DNA of 45,326 bases, taken from Oceanospirillaceae bacterium (GTDB lineage Bacteria > Pseudomonadota > Gammaproteobacteria > Pseudomonadales > Balneatricaceae). This document shows, in pieces, positions 15,735-24,478 of the stretch. Under the pieces are notes generated by a model that was not told where the DNA came from, ran no database searches, and was given only the letters and a program-made list of their open reading frames with translations. Both the position numbers and the translations under genes were made by a program. Numbering within the stretch: position 1 is the stretch's first letter; each line of letters starts with the position of its first letter. Location: assembly GCA_013373085.1 (NCBI GenBank), contig JABXIM010000072.1, forward strand, positions 1 through 45,326, given 5' to 3'.

Positions 15735-18487
15735 AGGACCGTCTGCAGCGCACCGATCTGACCCGCTGGAACCGTGCCGGCCTGTCGCGCCTGCGTTACG
15801 TCGACGGCAATGCTATCAGCCATCTGGAAACCCTGCGCCAGGGCCTGGCGCAGGCCTTCAACTCCGACTCCGAGCTGCAGTGGCCGGAGCTGGAAATCGA
15901 TGCCGAAGCGGGCAGCGTGGCCAGCAAGGCCGAGCGCCTGCGCCTGCAGTACCTGGGGCCCCGGCGCGACTACGTCTGGGAGATCATGCGCGCCCTCGCC
16001 CGCTCCGCCCACGTGCTGACGGAGCATATAGACGCCAATAGCAACGAAACCTTTCTCGCCACCGCGACCGAATGGGAAAACCTGCGCAAGCTGGTGGCGC
16101 TGCTGAATTACCGGCCGGCACCCCAGTCCTCCGCCAGTACGATCCTGGCGCTGATGGCGGCCGACGGCATCAGCGGCACCTTCGACAAGGGGTTCGGCGT
16201 CAAAAGCAAACCCGACGACGGTTCGGCGCCGATAATCTTCGAAACCCTCGAGGAGATCGAGCTCGATACCGCGCTGAACACTCTGCAGGCCGCAGACTGG
16301 AACCGCTCCACGGCAACGCTGGCCCAAAGCGGCGATATCGTGACCTTCCCGCTGGCCGCGGCCCTCGAAGGCACGTCGATAGGCGATGTCGGCGTCCTCG
16401 CCTGCGCGGACAACTTCGTCGCGGTGAGTCTCGCAGGTCTGGCACCCGATGCTCTGCAGCTCAAACTGCACAACCCAGCGCCGGGCTGGCCCGCCCAGCC
16501 GCCGCTGGCGGACGTCACGCTGTGGCTCACCGCCCGCTCGCGCCGGGCGCCGAAGATATCCGGCCAGAATGTCGTCAGCCTCCAGCCCGGTGGCATTCCG
16601 GTCGCGGATGACTCGGTACTGACATGGTACCAGGGGGGGAACTGGCAGGCCGCCTTCGTCACAGCGTCCGAGGGCTCACGCCTGGAGCTTGACCGCAATG
16701 GGCCGGGCGACGGTACGGAAGTTTTCCTGGCGCTGAAAGCCCACCGTCAGCACTACACCATCGACGATGAGGGCCATGAGGAGAACCGCATCGTTCTGCC
16801 GCTGGAAGCCGACCGTCAGTCGGGCGCGCTGTTCAGCCCATGGCTGGCCCGCGTTGGAGAAGCCTCGGTGCTGACCGTCAGCGATGCATACGACTATCTC
16901 GCCAGTCCCGGCTACGAGTGGCTGTACTACACCACCGACAATCAGTCCCTGAAAGCCATTTCCTATGCCAGCCAGCTGTCGGTGGAACTCGACGGCAAGG
17001 CGGAATCACTTAGCACCGGCGATCTGCTGGTGATCGAAGACCAGGACGGCGAATACTCCGCAGCACGTCTCGAGTCGCTGGACGCCGACGCGAATTCGGT
17101 ACAGCTGGAGCTGACACCCTCTCCCGTCAATGCCGCCCTGATACAGGGCAACTTCAAGCACCAGTTGCGCCCCGCCGGTTTCGACCGCAATACGGCGAGC
17201 ATCACGGATGGAGATTACAACATCCGCCTGCAAGATCTACCCGCGTCGTTGAAACCCGGGCGCAAGGTGATTGTCAGCGACGGCGACCAGGCCCGGCTGG
17301 CCCTGGTCACTGTCGTTGATCGTGCAGAAAACCGGATACGGCTGCAGCCCCCCGCACAGGGATTCGCAGCCTGGAATACGGTGATCTATGGCAACGCGGT
17401 CGCCGCCGGTCACGGCGAAACCGCCAAGGAAAAAGTACTGGGGTCGGGCGACGCCACGCTCGGCAACCAGACCTTTGAACTCAAGGCGGACGACCTCAGC
17501 CATATCGCCGATGCCGCCTTCGACCAGGGTGTCCGGGCCGATATCGAACTTCGGGTCGACGACCGCCAGTGGCAGCAGGTATATAGCCTCGACGACTCGG
17601 GAGCTGAGGATCATCACTTTGCCGTGGTGCTGCTGGAGAACGGCAACGCCAGCCTGAGCTTCGGCGATGGCACTCACGGCCGCCGCCTGCCCACCGGCAA
17701 CAACAATGTGCGCGTGCGCTACCGGCGCGGCGCAGGCCTGGTCGGCAACCTGGCTCCCGGCAGCCTTGTCAAGACGGTTGGCAGCCACCCCTGGATCGAT
17801 GGCTTTCTACAACCGCTGCCCGCCAGCGGCGGCAACGATCGGGAGGATACCGCCACCCTGCGGGACAATGCCCCGGCCTCGACCCTGACCCTCGGACGGG
17901 CGGTGTCGCTGGTCGACTTCCAGCACCTCGCAACGAGCCAGTCCAGCGTCTGGCAGGCGCGGGCCTTCAGGCCGCCGGCGGATGCCCGCCCCGGCGAGAC
18001 CGTCCGGGTCGTCGTTCTGCCCGCGGGCGGCGGTGAGCTGGGTGATCTGCAACAGGACCTGCAGAGCTTCCTGCAGCAGCGCGCGGAGCCTCATGTCCAG
18101 GTGGAGGTCGCCCCCTGGCAACCCCTGATTTTCTCGGTCGATGCCAGCATCGCCGTGGACAGCGGGGCGTTCGAGCCCGAGATCGTGGTCGACGCCGTGC
18201 GCCAGGCACTGCTGGATACCTTTTCCCTGGTCCGGCGCAGACTCGGGGCGCCGCTGTTCCGCTCCGAGGTCATGGCGGCCATCGAGGGTGTCGAGGGCGT
18301 GAGCAACTGCAGCGCCGCCGTCGATGCGCAGCTGCGGGACGGCGACGGCGAACCGACCACCGCCGCCAGGGTCGTGCAGGCCGCCGATGGGTCGGTTCGC
18401 CGCATCAGCGCACGTCCGGAACAGTTGTTGCACCTGGATGATGGCCTGTCCAGCATCACCATCAGCAGCCACGAATGGAGTTTGTGA
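15731..18487 (+). CDS. Baseplate J-like wedge protein 2, large (Afp11/Afp12-type)
   Basis: This 918-aa protein resembles the putative baseplate assembly proteins of eCIS and phage-like loci. The N-terminal helical region (residues about 1-150) contains L-L-N-Y-R-P-A-P-Q-S-S-A-S, the domain-entry motif of large J-like proteins. A long beta-rich insertion domain occupies about 160-620. The conserved core contains L-S-F-G-D-G-T-H-G-R-R-L-P-T-G (about 643-657), R-V-R-Y-R-R-G-A-G-L-V-G-N-L-A-P-G-S, a C-terminal L-V-D-F-Q-H-L-A domain and E-V-M-A-A-I-E-G-V-E-G-V. Size and order support it as the main wedge-arm subunit. Start overlaps the previous stop. Confidence 0.88.
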   Translation: MKDRLQRTDLTRWNRAGLSRLRYVDGNAISHLETLRQGLAQAFNSDSELQWPELEIDAEAGSVASKAERLRLQYLGPRRDYVWEIMRALARSAHVLTEHIDANSNETFLATATEWENLRKLVALLNYRPAPQSSASTILALMAADGISGTFDKGFGVKSKPDDGSAPIIFETLEEIELDTALNTLQAADWNRSTATLAQSGDIVTFPLAAALEGTSIGDVGVLACADNFVAVSLAGLAPDALQLKLHNPAPGWPAQPPLADVTLWLTARSRRAPKISGQNVVSLQPGGIPVADDSVLTWYQGGNWQAAFVTASEGSRLELDRNGPGDGTEVFLALKAHRQHYTIDDEGHEENRIVLPLEADRQSGALFSPWLARVGEASVLTVSDAYDYLASPGYEWLYYTTDNQSLKAISYASQLSVELDGKAESLSTGDLLVIEDQDGEYSAARLESLDADANSVQLELTPSPVNAALIQGNFKHQLRPAGFDRNTASITDGDYNIRLQDLPASLKPGRKVIVSDGDQARLALVTVVDRAENRIRLQPPAQGFAAWNTVIYGNAVAAGHGETAKEKVLGSGDATLGNQTFELKADDLSHIADAAFDQGVRADIELRVDDRQWQQVYSLDDSGAEDHHFAVVLLENGNASLSFGDGTHGRRLPTGNNNVRVRYRRGAGLVGNLAPGSLVKTVGSHPWIDGFLQPLPASGGNDREDTATLRDNAPASTLTLGRAVSLVDFQHLATSQSSVWQARAFRPPADARPGETVRVVVLPAGGGELGDLQQDLQSFLQQRAEPHVQVEVAPWQPLIFSVDASIAVDSGAFEPEIVVDAVRQALLDTFSLVRRRLGAPLFRSEVMAAIEGVEGVSNCSAAVDAQLRDGDGEPTTAARVVQAADGSVRRISARPEQLLHLDDGLSSITISSHEWSL

Positions 18488-20040
18488 TGGCCCGCAACGA
18501 TCTCAAAGGCGCAGCCGCGGATCTCTACGATACCGTCCCCGCAGTCTACCGCAACCGGGACACCGGCGACCTGCTGAAACTGGTGGCCGGCACCGGTCAC
18601 CTGCTGGATCAGATCGAGGGCACCCTGCGGCAGCGCTTCGCCGACAACTTCATCGCCGAGCCGGATACGGACGAGGCGCCGCTGCAGGACTGGCTGATCC
18701 CCTATTTCGCCGATCTCTTCGACGTCCGTCTGATATCGCCCACCGCCGAGGGCCGCCGTGCCGAAGTCGCCAACGCCGTCGCCTGGCGCCAGGGCAAGGG
18801 CAGCCTGCAGACCCTCGAGGCAATCGCCGAGGCCATCGCCGGGCTCGAGGTTGTGGTCCACGAAGGCTGGCAGCGCGTCGCCACCACCGCGCGCCTGAAC
18901 ATGCCGCTGGTGTCCGCCCGCTACTTCGGCTATGACGGGGACGTGCCGGACGCACCGCCGTCATTCGCGGCGCTGCATCCGGGGCTGCCGGCAGTGACGC
19001 CGGACATTTCGCGACCGTCAGGCGCCGTCGCCGCGGAACAGGGCCCCGGCAGCCAGCAGAGTAACGTGGACGGCGAGACCCGCGTCTGGCGCCAGGCCAG
19101 CCGACACGGAGCGCCCTGCCACCCCGGCGCCTTCGATGACGTATCCCGCCGCACCGTGGATATCCGTTGTCCGGACTGGCAGACGGGACATCATCACCCC
19201 GCCAGTATCCTGCTCTACACGGCACCACCGCCGGGCTTCTTCCAGCCTCCGATCACCACCGTGCAGTGGCAGGACGAACCCGGTGCCGCCTTTCTCAAGC
19301 ACATAGAAATCATCGAGCAGCCGGGACTGCGGATCTATCGCAACCGCTCCCATGGCCAGGCCGGGTTCCGGCCCGTGCGCATCAGGCGGGTGATCCGGCT
19401 GCTGCAGACAGAAAGCGGCGTCGGGCCCGCCGACGCCCTCACCATCCGCTTCGAGGGCCTGATCCTGGACAACAGCCTCGAGCTCGACGGCGGCCGCGTG
19501 GAGTTCGTCGACTGCGCGGTACGGCGGGTGGAGGCCCATGCCATCGACCTCGAAACGCCGGTGATCAGTGCGCGCAACACCTTGTTCAAGAGCCTCCAGG
19601 GCGCACGCGCCCTGACCCGGCTGGAGTACTGCACGGTGCTGAACAGCTGTTTCAGCGAACACCTGCAGGCGTCGGACTGCATGTTCACCGGAGACTTCAA
19701 AAGCGACCACGAAAGCGACGAGCCGCCCAAAGCCGGCTGCCTGCGATTCTGCATCCTGCCTGCGGGGCAGACCACCGGCGGGCTCAGGCTGCATGCCTGC
19801 TCCACCGAGCGGCCGGTGTTTTTCAGCGACCGCTTCGGCGAGCGCAGCTGCGCCGTGCTTCACCCGGCGAGTCCCGACGCCGTGAAGCACGCAGCGGAGG
19901 ACGGCACCGAAGCCGGCTGCTACCACGACTTATACCTGACCCGGCTGTTCGAGGCCGTGGTGGAAAAACTGGACGACTTCCTGCCCATGGGGCGGCACGC
20001 GGTATTGATACCCGATCCGCAATTGCTGCAACTGCCCTGA
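18487..20040 (+). CDS. Phage tail protein I (gpI/gp7-type) baseplate protein
   Basis: The protein is 517 aa from the ATG overlapping the upstream TGA (TGATG). An in-frame ATG 12 bases earlier is inside the previous gene and lacks a better ribosome site. The N-terminal about 150 residues match the gpI family: Y-D-T-V-P-A-V-Y-R-N-R-D-T-G-D-L-L-K-L, L-P-x-x-x-A-D-L-F-D-V and the tryptophan-containing A-W-R-Q-G-K-G-S-L-Q-T-L-E-A-I-A-E. The remainder, from about residue 250, is a right-handed beta-helix-like region (L-E-L-D-G-G-R-V-E-F-V-D-C-A-V-R-R-V-E-A) that probably reaches out from the baseplate. Such extensions often serve as fibre docking sites. No separate fibre is seen nearby. Confidence 0.82.
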   Translation: MARNDLKGAAADLYDTVPAVYRNRDTGDLLKLVAGTGHLLDQIEGTLRQRFADNFIAEPDTDEAPLQDWLIPYFADLFDVRLISPTAEGRRAEVANAVAWRQGKGSLQTLEAIAEAIAGLEVVVHEGWQRVATTARLNMPLVSARYFGYDGDVPDAPPSFAALHPGLPAVTPDISRPSGAVAAEQGPGSQQSNVDGETRVWRQASRHGAPCHPGAFDDVSRRTVDIRCPDWQTGHHHPASILLYTAPPPGFFQPPITTVQWQDEPGAAFLKHIEIIEQPGLRIYRNRSHGQAGFRPVRIRRVIRLLQTESGVGPADALTIRFEGLILDNSLELDGGRVEFVDCAVRRVEAHAIDLETPVISARNTLFKSLQGARALTRLEYCTVLNSCFSEHLQASDCMFTGDFKSDHESDEPPKAGCLRFCILPAGQTTGGLRLHACSTERPVFFSDRFGERSCAVLHPASPDAVKHAAEDGTEAGCYHDLYLTRLFEAVVEKLDDFLPMGRHAVLIPDPQLLQLP

Positions 20041-20058
20041 ATTGACGATGGAACGACT

Positions 20059-23000
20059 ATGAAAACCCAACTGTCGCGCAACAGCTTCGACCCCAGCAAA
20101 CGATACAACGGCGTTTTCCAGCAGATGGGCCGTATGCTCACCGACGCGGACTGGAACGAACTCAATTTCATCGATGGCGAGCGCGTGCGACAGGCGCTGT
20201 TGCAGGCCGTGCTGACGGGCACCCCGCGCAATACCGGCATCATCCGTCGCGACGAAGACGGCGTCCCGGGGCTCCACTACGGTGATGCCGTGGTCGAAGG
20301 CGTCGCCGCCCGGCTGGTGCCCGCTGCGGCGGACGAGGCGCCGGCGGACGGCAGCGTCGGCGATATACGCAACCAGGCGGACTTCCCCGGGTGCCCGCTT
20401 CCCGGGGGCGATCACCGTCTCTACCTCGACGTCTGGGAACGTACCGTCACCGCGCTGGAGGATCTGGACGTCATAGACCCCGCGCTCAACGGTGCCGACA
20501 CCTGCACCCGACGCCAGGTCATGTGCCAGCTCAAGTGGTGCAGCACCGACATCGAGCCGGAGGATCCGCAGGTCAATCCGCAAAAGGGCACCGCAAGACT
20601 CAGCCTGGAACTGCGCGAAGGCAGCACCGAGCAGGACGTCTGCGATCCCTGTGCCGAGGAGCTGGCGCTGCAGGAAAAGATCGGCAACTACCTGTTCCGG
20701 GTGGAGGTTCACCAGGTCGAATACGACGCCGGCGGACAACCGTCGCGGGTGGTGCTGAAGTGGTCGTCGGAAAACGGCGCCGAGCAATATGCGCTGGATG
20801 CCCTGCCGCCCGGGTTCGCCAAGGCATCCTGGTGCTATGAGTTCTTCAGCGGCGCCGACACCGGTTTCGCCTCCGAGAAGCACCTCGGCCGGCATCTCGC
20901 CGGGGGCTTTTCGCCAACCCGCGGCGAGTTGGTGCAGGGATTCCCCAGTGCCGGCTCCGAGCCTGCCAACCTGCCGCTGGTGCGGCGTTGGGACGGCTTT
21001 GCCGCCTTCGACCGGGTAGCCGACGAATGGCAACTCGACAGTGGTTTTGATCGCAACGTCGAACTCTCCACCGAGCTTGGCGCCAATACGCCCGGCCGGG
21101 TGAGCAACGGCAGCACTGTCATTCTGGTGCTGGATGCGATCACGCTGACACTGGATCTGGACAGCAATGCCCTGCTCGGCGGCGACTACTGGCAGGTTGC
21201 AGTGCGGGAATCGGTGCATGCGCTGGATCCGCTGCTGCTGGACAATGCCCCGCCGCAGGGCATCGAGCATCGCTACATGACCATCGGATCGGTGGTCGAC
21301 GGCGAACTGACGCTCTACGACAGCGAGCAGTGCAAGCGCTTCGAGTTTCCGCCACTGACCGATATCCGTGCCGAAGACGTCTGCTACGACAACAGCGTCT
21401 GCGACATGCCTGACGTGGACACCGTCCAGGAGGCGCTGGATCACCTGTGCCAGCAGCGGGATCTGAAGTGGCACAACAAGCACCTGCATGGCTGGGGCAT
21501 CGTCTGCGGCCTGATCGCCGAATGCTGCGACGGGCATGGCGAACCGGCGGCCGAGCCCACGGACGACTCGGCCGGCAGTGCCGGCGAGCGCCGCAGCGTT
21601 TGCGTCACCCCGGGTTATGCCCTCACCTGCCAGGGGGAGGATGTGGTGCTGAAAGGCCCACAGCCAAAAGACGTGCCGATACTGGACATGATCGCGGCGC
21701 TCGAGCAGGAGCGGGACGAGCCGCTGCTGGTGGACGGCGAAGGGACCTTCTGCCTTCGCATCGAGCAAGGCGATCCGGACCCCCGATTCGTGGTCGAGCC
21801 CTGGTCCAAGTCCAACAAGAACGCCTGGCTCGACGGCACCCTGCTGTACGATTTCTACCAGCACTGCCTGCAGGACCTGATCATGGCGCTGGCGGTGGAA
21901 ATCCGCTTCCAGGACGACGACGAGCTGGAGGAAATCGAATCCGAACAGGGCGTTCTGATCTCCGACCAGAGACGCAAAACCATCAGCGTCTTCAACCTTA
22001 TCGCCTGGTTCCTGTTCGGTCATGACGGCCACTTCGTCTGGACCTCGCAGCGGGAACATCAGATCCTGCTGGAGTTCTACAACCGCCTGCGTGAGCTGCT
22101 GCGCAGCCGCACCTTCTGCGCCATGTTCCAGGACGCGGAGTTTCCGCCGTACCCCTTCGAAGAACACCGGATCGACACCCTCTTCAGCCGTGGCGACCAT
22201 ACCCGCCTCGTCCTGCATCCGAACCAGAAACATCTTTACAGCTATGGCGGTACGGACAACAGCATTCACCGTTTCGACCTCGAATCCAAACGGCTGGTGG
22301 AAGTGCTGGAGATGCCCGCCGCCAAGGGCGCCGAAATCACCGCGCTCTGTTTCAATAACGATGGCAGCAGACTTTACGCCTGCGCCGCGGTTCGCGGCAC
22401 CGACACCCTGTTCGGTGCGGCACGCATCGGCGAAACCCACGAATGGGAACAGTCGAGTGTAATCTGTGACATCCTGGTAACCGAAATGCTGATGGCGAAC
22501 CGGGACAAGGACCTGATCTATGCTATCGGCAAGAATAAGGGCCTGTACCGTGTCGAACCCGATGTGATCGCGGCCGATATCAAGCCTCAGTTGACGCCTT
22601 TCTACGCTTTCCAGGCCAGCGGGCAGATCGTCGTGGACCTCGAGAGCCAGACCGCCTGGTGCGCTTCCACGGACGAGAGCGCCAGCGATGAGCTGTACCG
22701 GAACATCGTTCAGTGCGATCTCGGCGTCAGCGGCGAAAACCTCGCGCCCCAGGTCACCACGCCGCTGCGCAACGCCCAGGGACAAAGCCTGCTCGGCAGC
22801 GGCAACCTGGCGATGAGCCGCGCCGAGGACAGCGCCAACGCGACCACTGGCGAGCGAGGCGCCCGGCTCTACTGCATCACCCAGAGCGCCGCCGGTGGAA
22901 GCAAGCGGGTGTCGGCGTTCCCGCTGCCGCTAAGCGCCGACGGCATGGTCGAAATCGGCGGCACTAACCTCGGCACCTCGGATCTCTGGCTTCGCTGGCA

Positions 23001-24474
23001 CGGCGAGAGCGAGCGCCTGCTGGTGGCCGTGGAGAACGAATGCCGGCTCCACCCGCTGGACCGCGACGCCCGCCATACCGAGAGCTCCCGTATTCCGGTG
23101 CAGGTGGGGCCGGTGGACATGGCCGCATCGGCGGCGATGGAATCGGTCTACACGCTCAATTTCGTCAGCAAGACCGTCACTGTGACGCCGGTGAGCGAGC
23201 TTGCGCCGACCATCGCCTTCAACGATGCGCTGGAAAGCTATCGCTACGAAATTCTGCTGGCGTTCTGGGGCCTGGTTTCGAATGTCCTGCAATACCTGAA
23301 AGACTGCTTCTGTCATCACCTGCTGGTGAAGTGCCCGACCTGCGACGACGACGAAAAACTGTGGCTGGCGACCGTGGAAATTCGCGACGGGCAGGTCTAC
23401 AAGATCTGCAATTTCGACAAGCGCAAGACCGTCAAGAGCTTCCCCACCGTGGAGTACTGGGCCTCGCTCATTCCCGTACTGCCGCTGTTGAAAAAGGGCG
23501 TCGCCAAGTTCTGCTGCGCCATACTGCCGGATATCTTCGGCGCCTTCCGGGACAAGCTGCTGCCTGAACCCGGTCGCGACAATCAGGGCGGGCAAAAGGC
23601 CCTGGCCGAAGCGGGCAGCATCAAGCAAACCCAGCGATCCTTCAACCGCACCGATAAGGGCGCGTTGTGGGAGCAACAGAAAAAATCCCTGAGCTTCTAC
23701 GGCAAGACATTCATGGACGCGGGCATGCAGCGGGTTCGGGGCGCCCAGACCGCGGAGCCGGGCGTATCCAAGCAAACCTACATCGGCAGTGATACGCCAA
23801 CGACCCAGGTCGAGCTGGAGAAACGCGGTATCGAAGTCGCTACCGTCGAGCAGTACGACGAGCGCTATGCCGGCCGTTATGCCGAAGCCTATGCCGGCAC
23901 ACCCCAGGTGATCGAGCCCGGCACCAAGGTCACCCTGATCGAGAAAGACGGCGTCATCGAGTTCTACCACGTTGAAAAAACGTCACCGGAACTGGCCCTG
24001 TCTGCCGACGAGCTCGAGGCCCTGGAGCGCCGCAAGGCAGCACTGGAACTGGACAAGGCAAGCCAGGACCTGCAGCTGCTGGAAACGCAGAAGCGACAGA
24101 CCGAGTCGGAAATCACCTCGCTGCAAAAGCAGCTCGACGAGGTCCGGGCGGAACGGGACCGGCAGCAGACGCTGCTCGCGGAAATGACGGAACAGAACCG
24201 GGAACTGACCAGCGGCCTCAGCACCCTGCGCAGCGATCTGGAGGAAATCAGAGTCATGCGCACGGAAATCAACCGGGAAATTACCGGTGACCGCCCGGTC
24301 AAGAGCATCAGCGCCGTGTCGCCTGAAGTGGACGCCTCGTTGCGGGAACTGGACATCCGCACGGTGGCGGAACTGTCCAAGGTGACCACCACCAAACTGG
24401 TGCAGGCCGGCATCGACGAGACCACGGCACGGACCATCAGCCGCGAGGCCAAAGCCCGACTGAAAGAGGCATGA
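20059..24474 (+). CDS. Very large DUF6519-type baseplate-associated multidomain protein
   Basis: The product is 1,471 aa. The N-terminus (S-R-N-S-F-D-P-S-K-R-Y-N-G-V-F-Q-Q-M-G-R, then D-A-D-W-N-E) is the DUF6519 signature found in proteins encoded beside phage-tail-like baseplates. Further regions, read by eye, are cysteine clusters around residues 165-205 and 475-500; a propeller-like stretch at about 710-1060 (R-F-D-L-E-S-K-R-L-V-E-V-L followed by F-N-N-D-G-S-R-L-Y-A-C); a Cys/His cluster C-F-C-H-H then C-P-T-C near 1083-1095; a long coiled coil at about 1311-1411; and a helix-hairpin-helix-like tail (L-D-I-R-T-V-A-E-L-S-K-V, A-G-I-D-E-T-T-A-R-T-I-S). No signal peptide. It may be the receptor-binding or surface part of the baseplate, but this is inference. 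Start ATG is 18 bp after the gpI stop. Confidence 0.75.
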   Translation: MKTQLSRNSFDPSKRYNGVFQQMGRMLTDADWNELNFIDGERVRQALLQAVLTGTPRNTGIIRRDEDGVPGLHYGDAVVEGVAARLVPAAADEAPADGSVGDIRNQADFPGCPLPGGDHRLYLDVWERTVTALEDLDVIDPALNGADTCTRRQVMCQLKWCSTDIEPEDPQVNPQKGTARLSLELREGSTEQDVCDPCAEELALQEKIGNYLFRVEVHQVEYDAGGQPSRVVLKWSSENGAEQYALDALPPGFAKASWCYEFFSGADTGFASEKHLGRHLAGGFSPTRGELVQGFPSAGSEPANLPLVRRWDGFAAFDRVADEWQLDSGFDRNVELSTELGANTPGRVSNGSTVILVLDAITLTLDLDSNALLGGDYWQVAVRESVHALDPLLLDNAPPQGIEHRYMTIGSVVDGELTLYDSEQCKRFEFPPLTDIRAEDVCYDNSVCDMPDVDTVQEALDHLCQQRDLKWHNKHLHGWGIVCGLIAECCDGHGEPAAEPTDDSAGSAGERRSVCVTPGYALTCQGEDVVLKGPQPKDVPILDMIAALEQERDEPLLVDGEGTFCLRIEQGDPDPRFVVEPWSKSNKNAWLDGTLLYDFYQHCLQDLIMALAVEIRFQDDDELEEIESEQGVLISDQRRKTISVFNLIAWFLFGHDGHFVWTSQREHQILLEFYNRLRELLRSRTFCAMFQDAEFPPYPFEEHRIDTLFSRGDHTRLVLHPNQKHLYSYGGTDNSIHRFDLESKRLVEVLEMPAAKGAEITALCFNNDGSRLYACAAVRGTDTLFGAARIGETHEWEQSSVICDILVTEMLMANRDKDLIYAIGKNKGLYRVEPDVIAADIKPQLTPFYAFQASGQIVVDLESQTAWCASTDESASDELYRNIVQCDLGVSGENLAPQVTTPLRNAQGQSLLGSGNLAMSRAEDSANATTGERGARLYCITQSAAGGSKRVSAFPLPLSADGMVEIGGTNLGTSDLWLRWHGESERLLVAVENECRLHPLDRDARHTESSRIPVQVGPVDMAASAAMESVYTLNFVSKTVTVTPVSELAPTIAFNDALESYRYEILLAFWGLVSNVLQYLKDCFCHHLLVKCPTCDDDEKLWLATVEIRDGQVYKICNFDKRKTVKSFPTVEYWASLIPVLPLLKKGVAKFCCAILPDIFGAFRDKLLPEPGRDNQGGQKALAEAGSIKQTQRSFNRTDKGALWEQQKKSLSFYGKTFMDAGMQRVRGAQTAEPGVSKQTYIGSDTPTTQVELEKRGIEVATVEQYDERYAGRYAEAYAGTPQVIEPGTKVTLIEKDGVIEFYHVEKTSPELALSADELEALERRKAALELDKASQDLQLLETQKRQTESEITSLQKQLDEVRAERDRQQTLLAEMTEQNRELTSGLSTLRSDLEEIRVMRTEINREITGDRPVKSISAVSPEVDASLRELDIRTVAELSKVTTTKLVQAGIDETTARTISREAKARLKEA

Positions 24475-24478
24475 CGGC

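Noticed and set aside
4078-18487. Type VI secretion system interpretation
   Set aside because: No TssJ, TssL, TssM or ClpV. The sheath is a single-chain Afp type rather than a TssB/TssC pair, and the hub and spike are separate short proteins.
19930-22785. 951-aa open frame on the minus strand opposite gpI and the DUF6519 gene
   Set aside because: The plus-strand genes have family motifs and fitting overlaps. The minus frame is a high-GC mirror frame with no recognisable domains.
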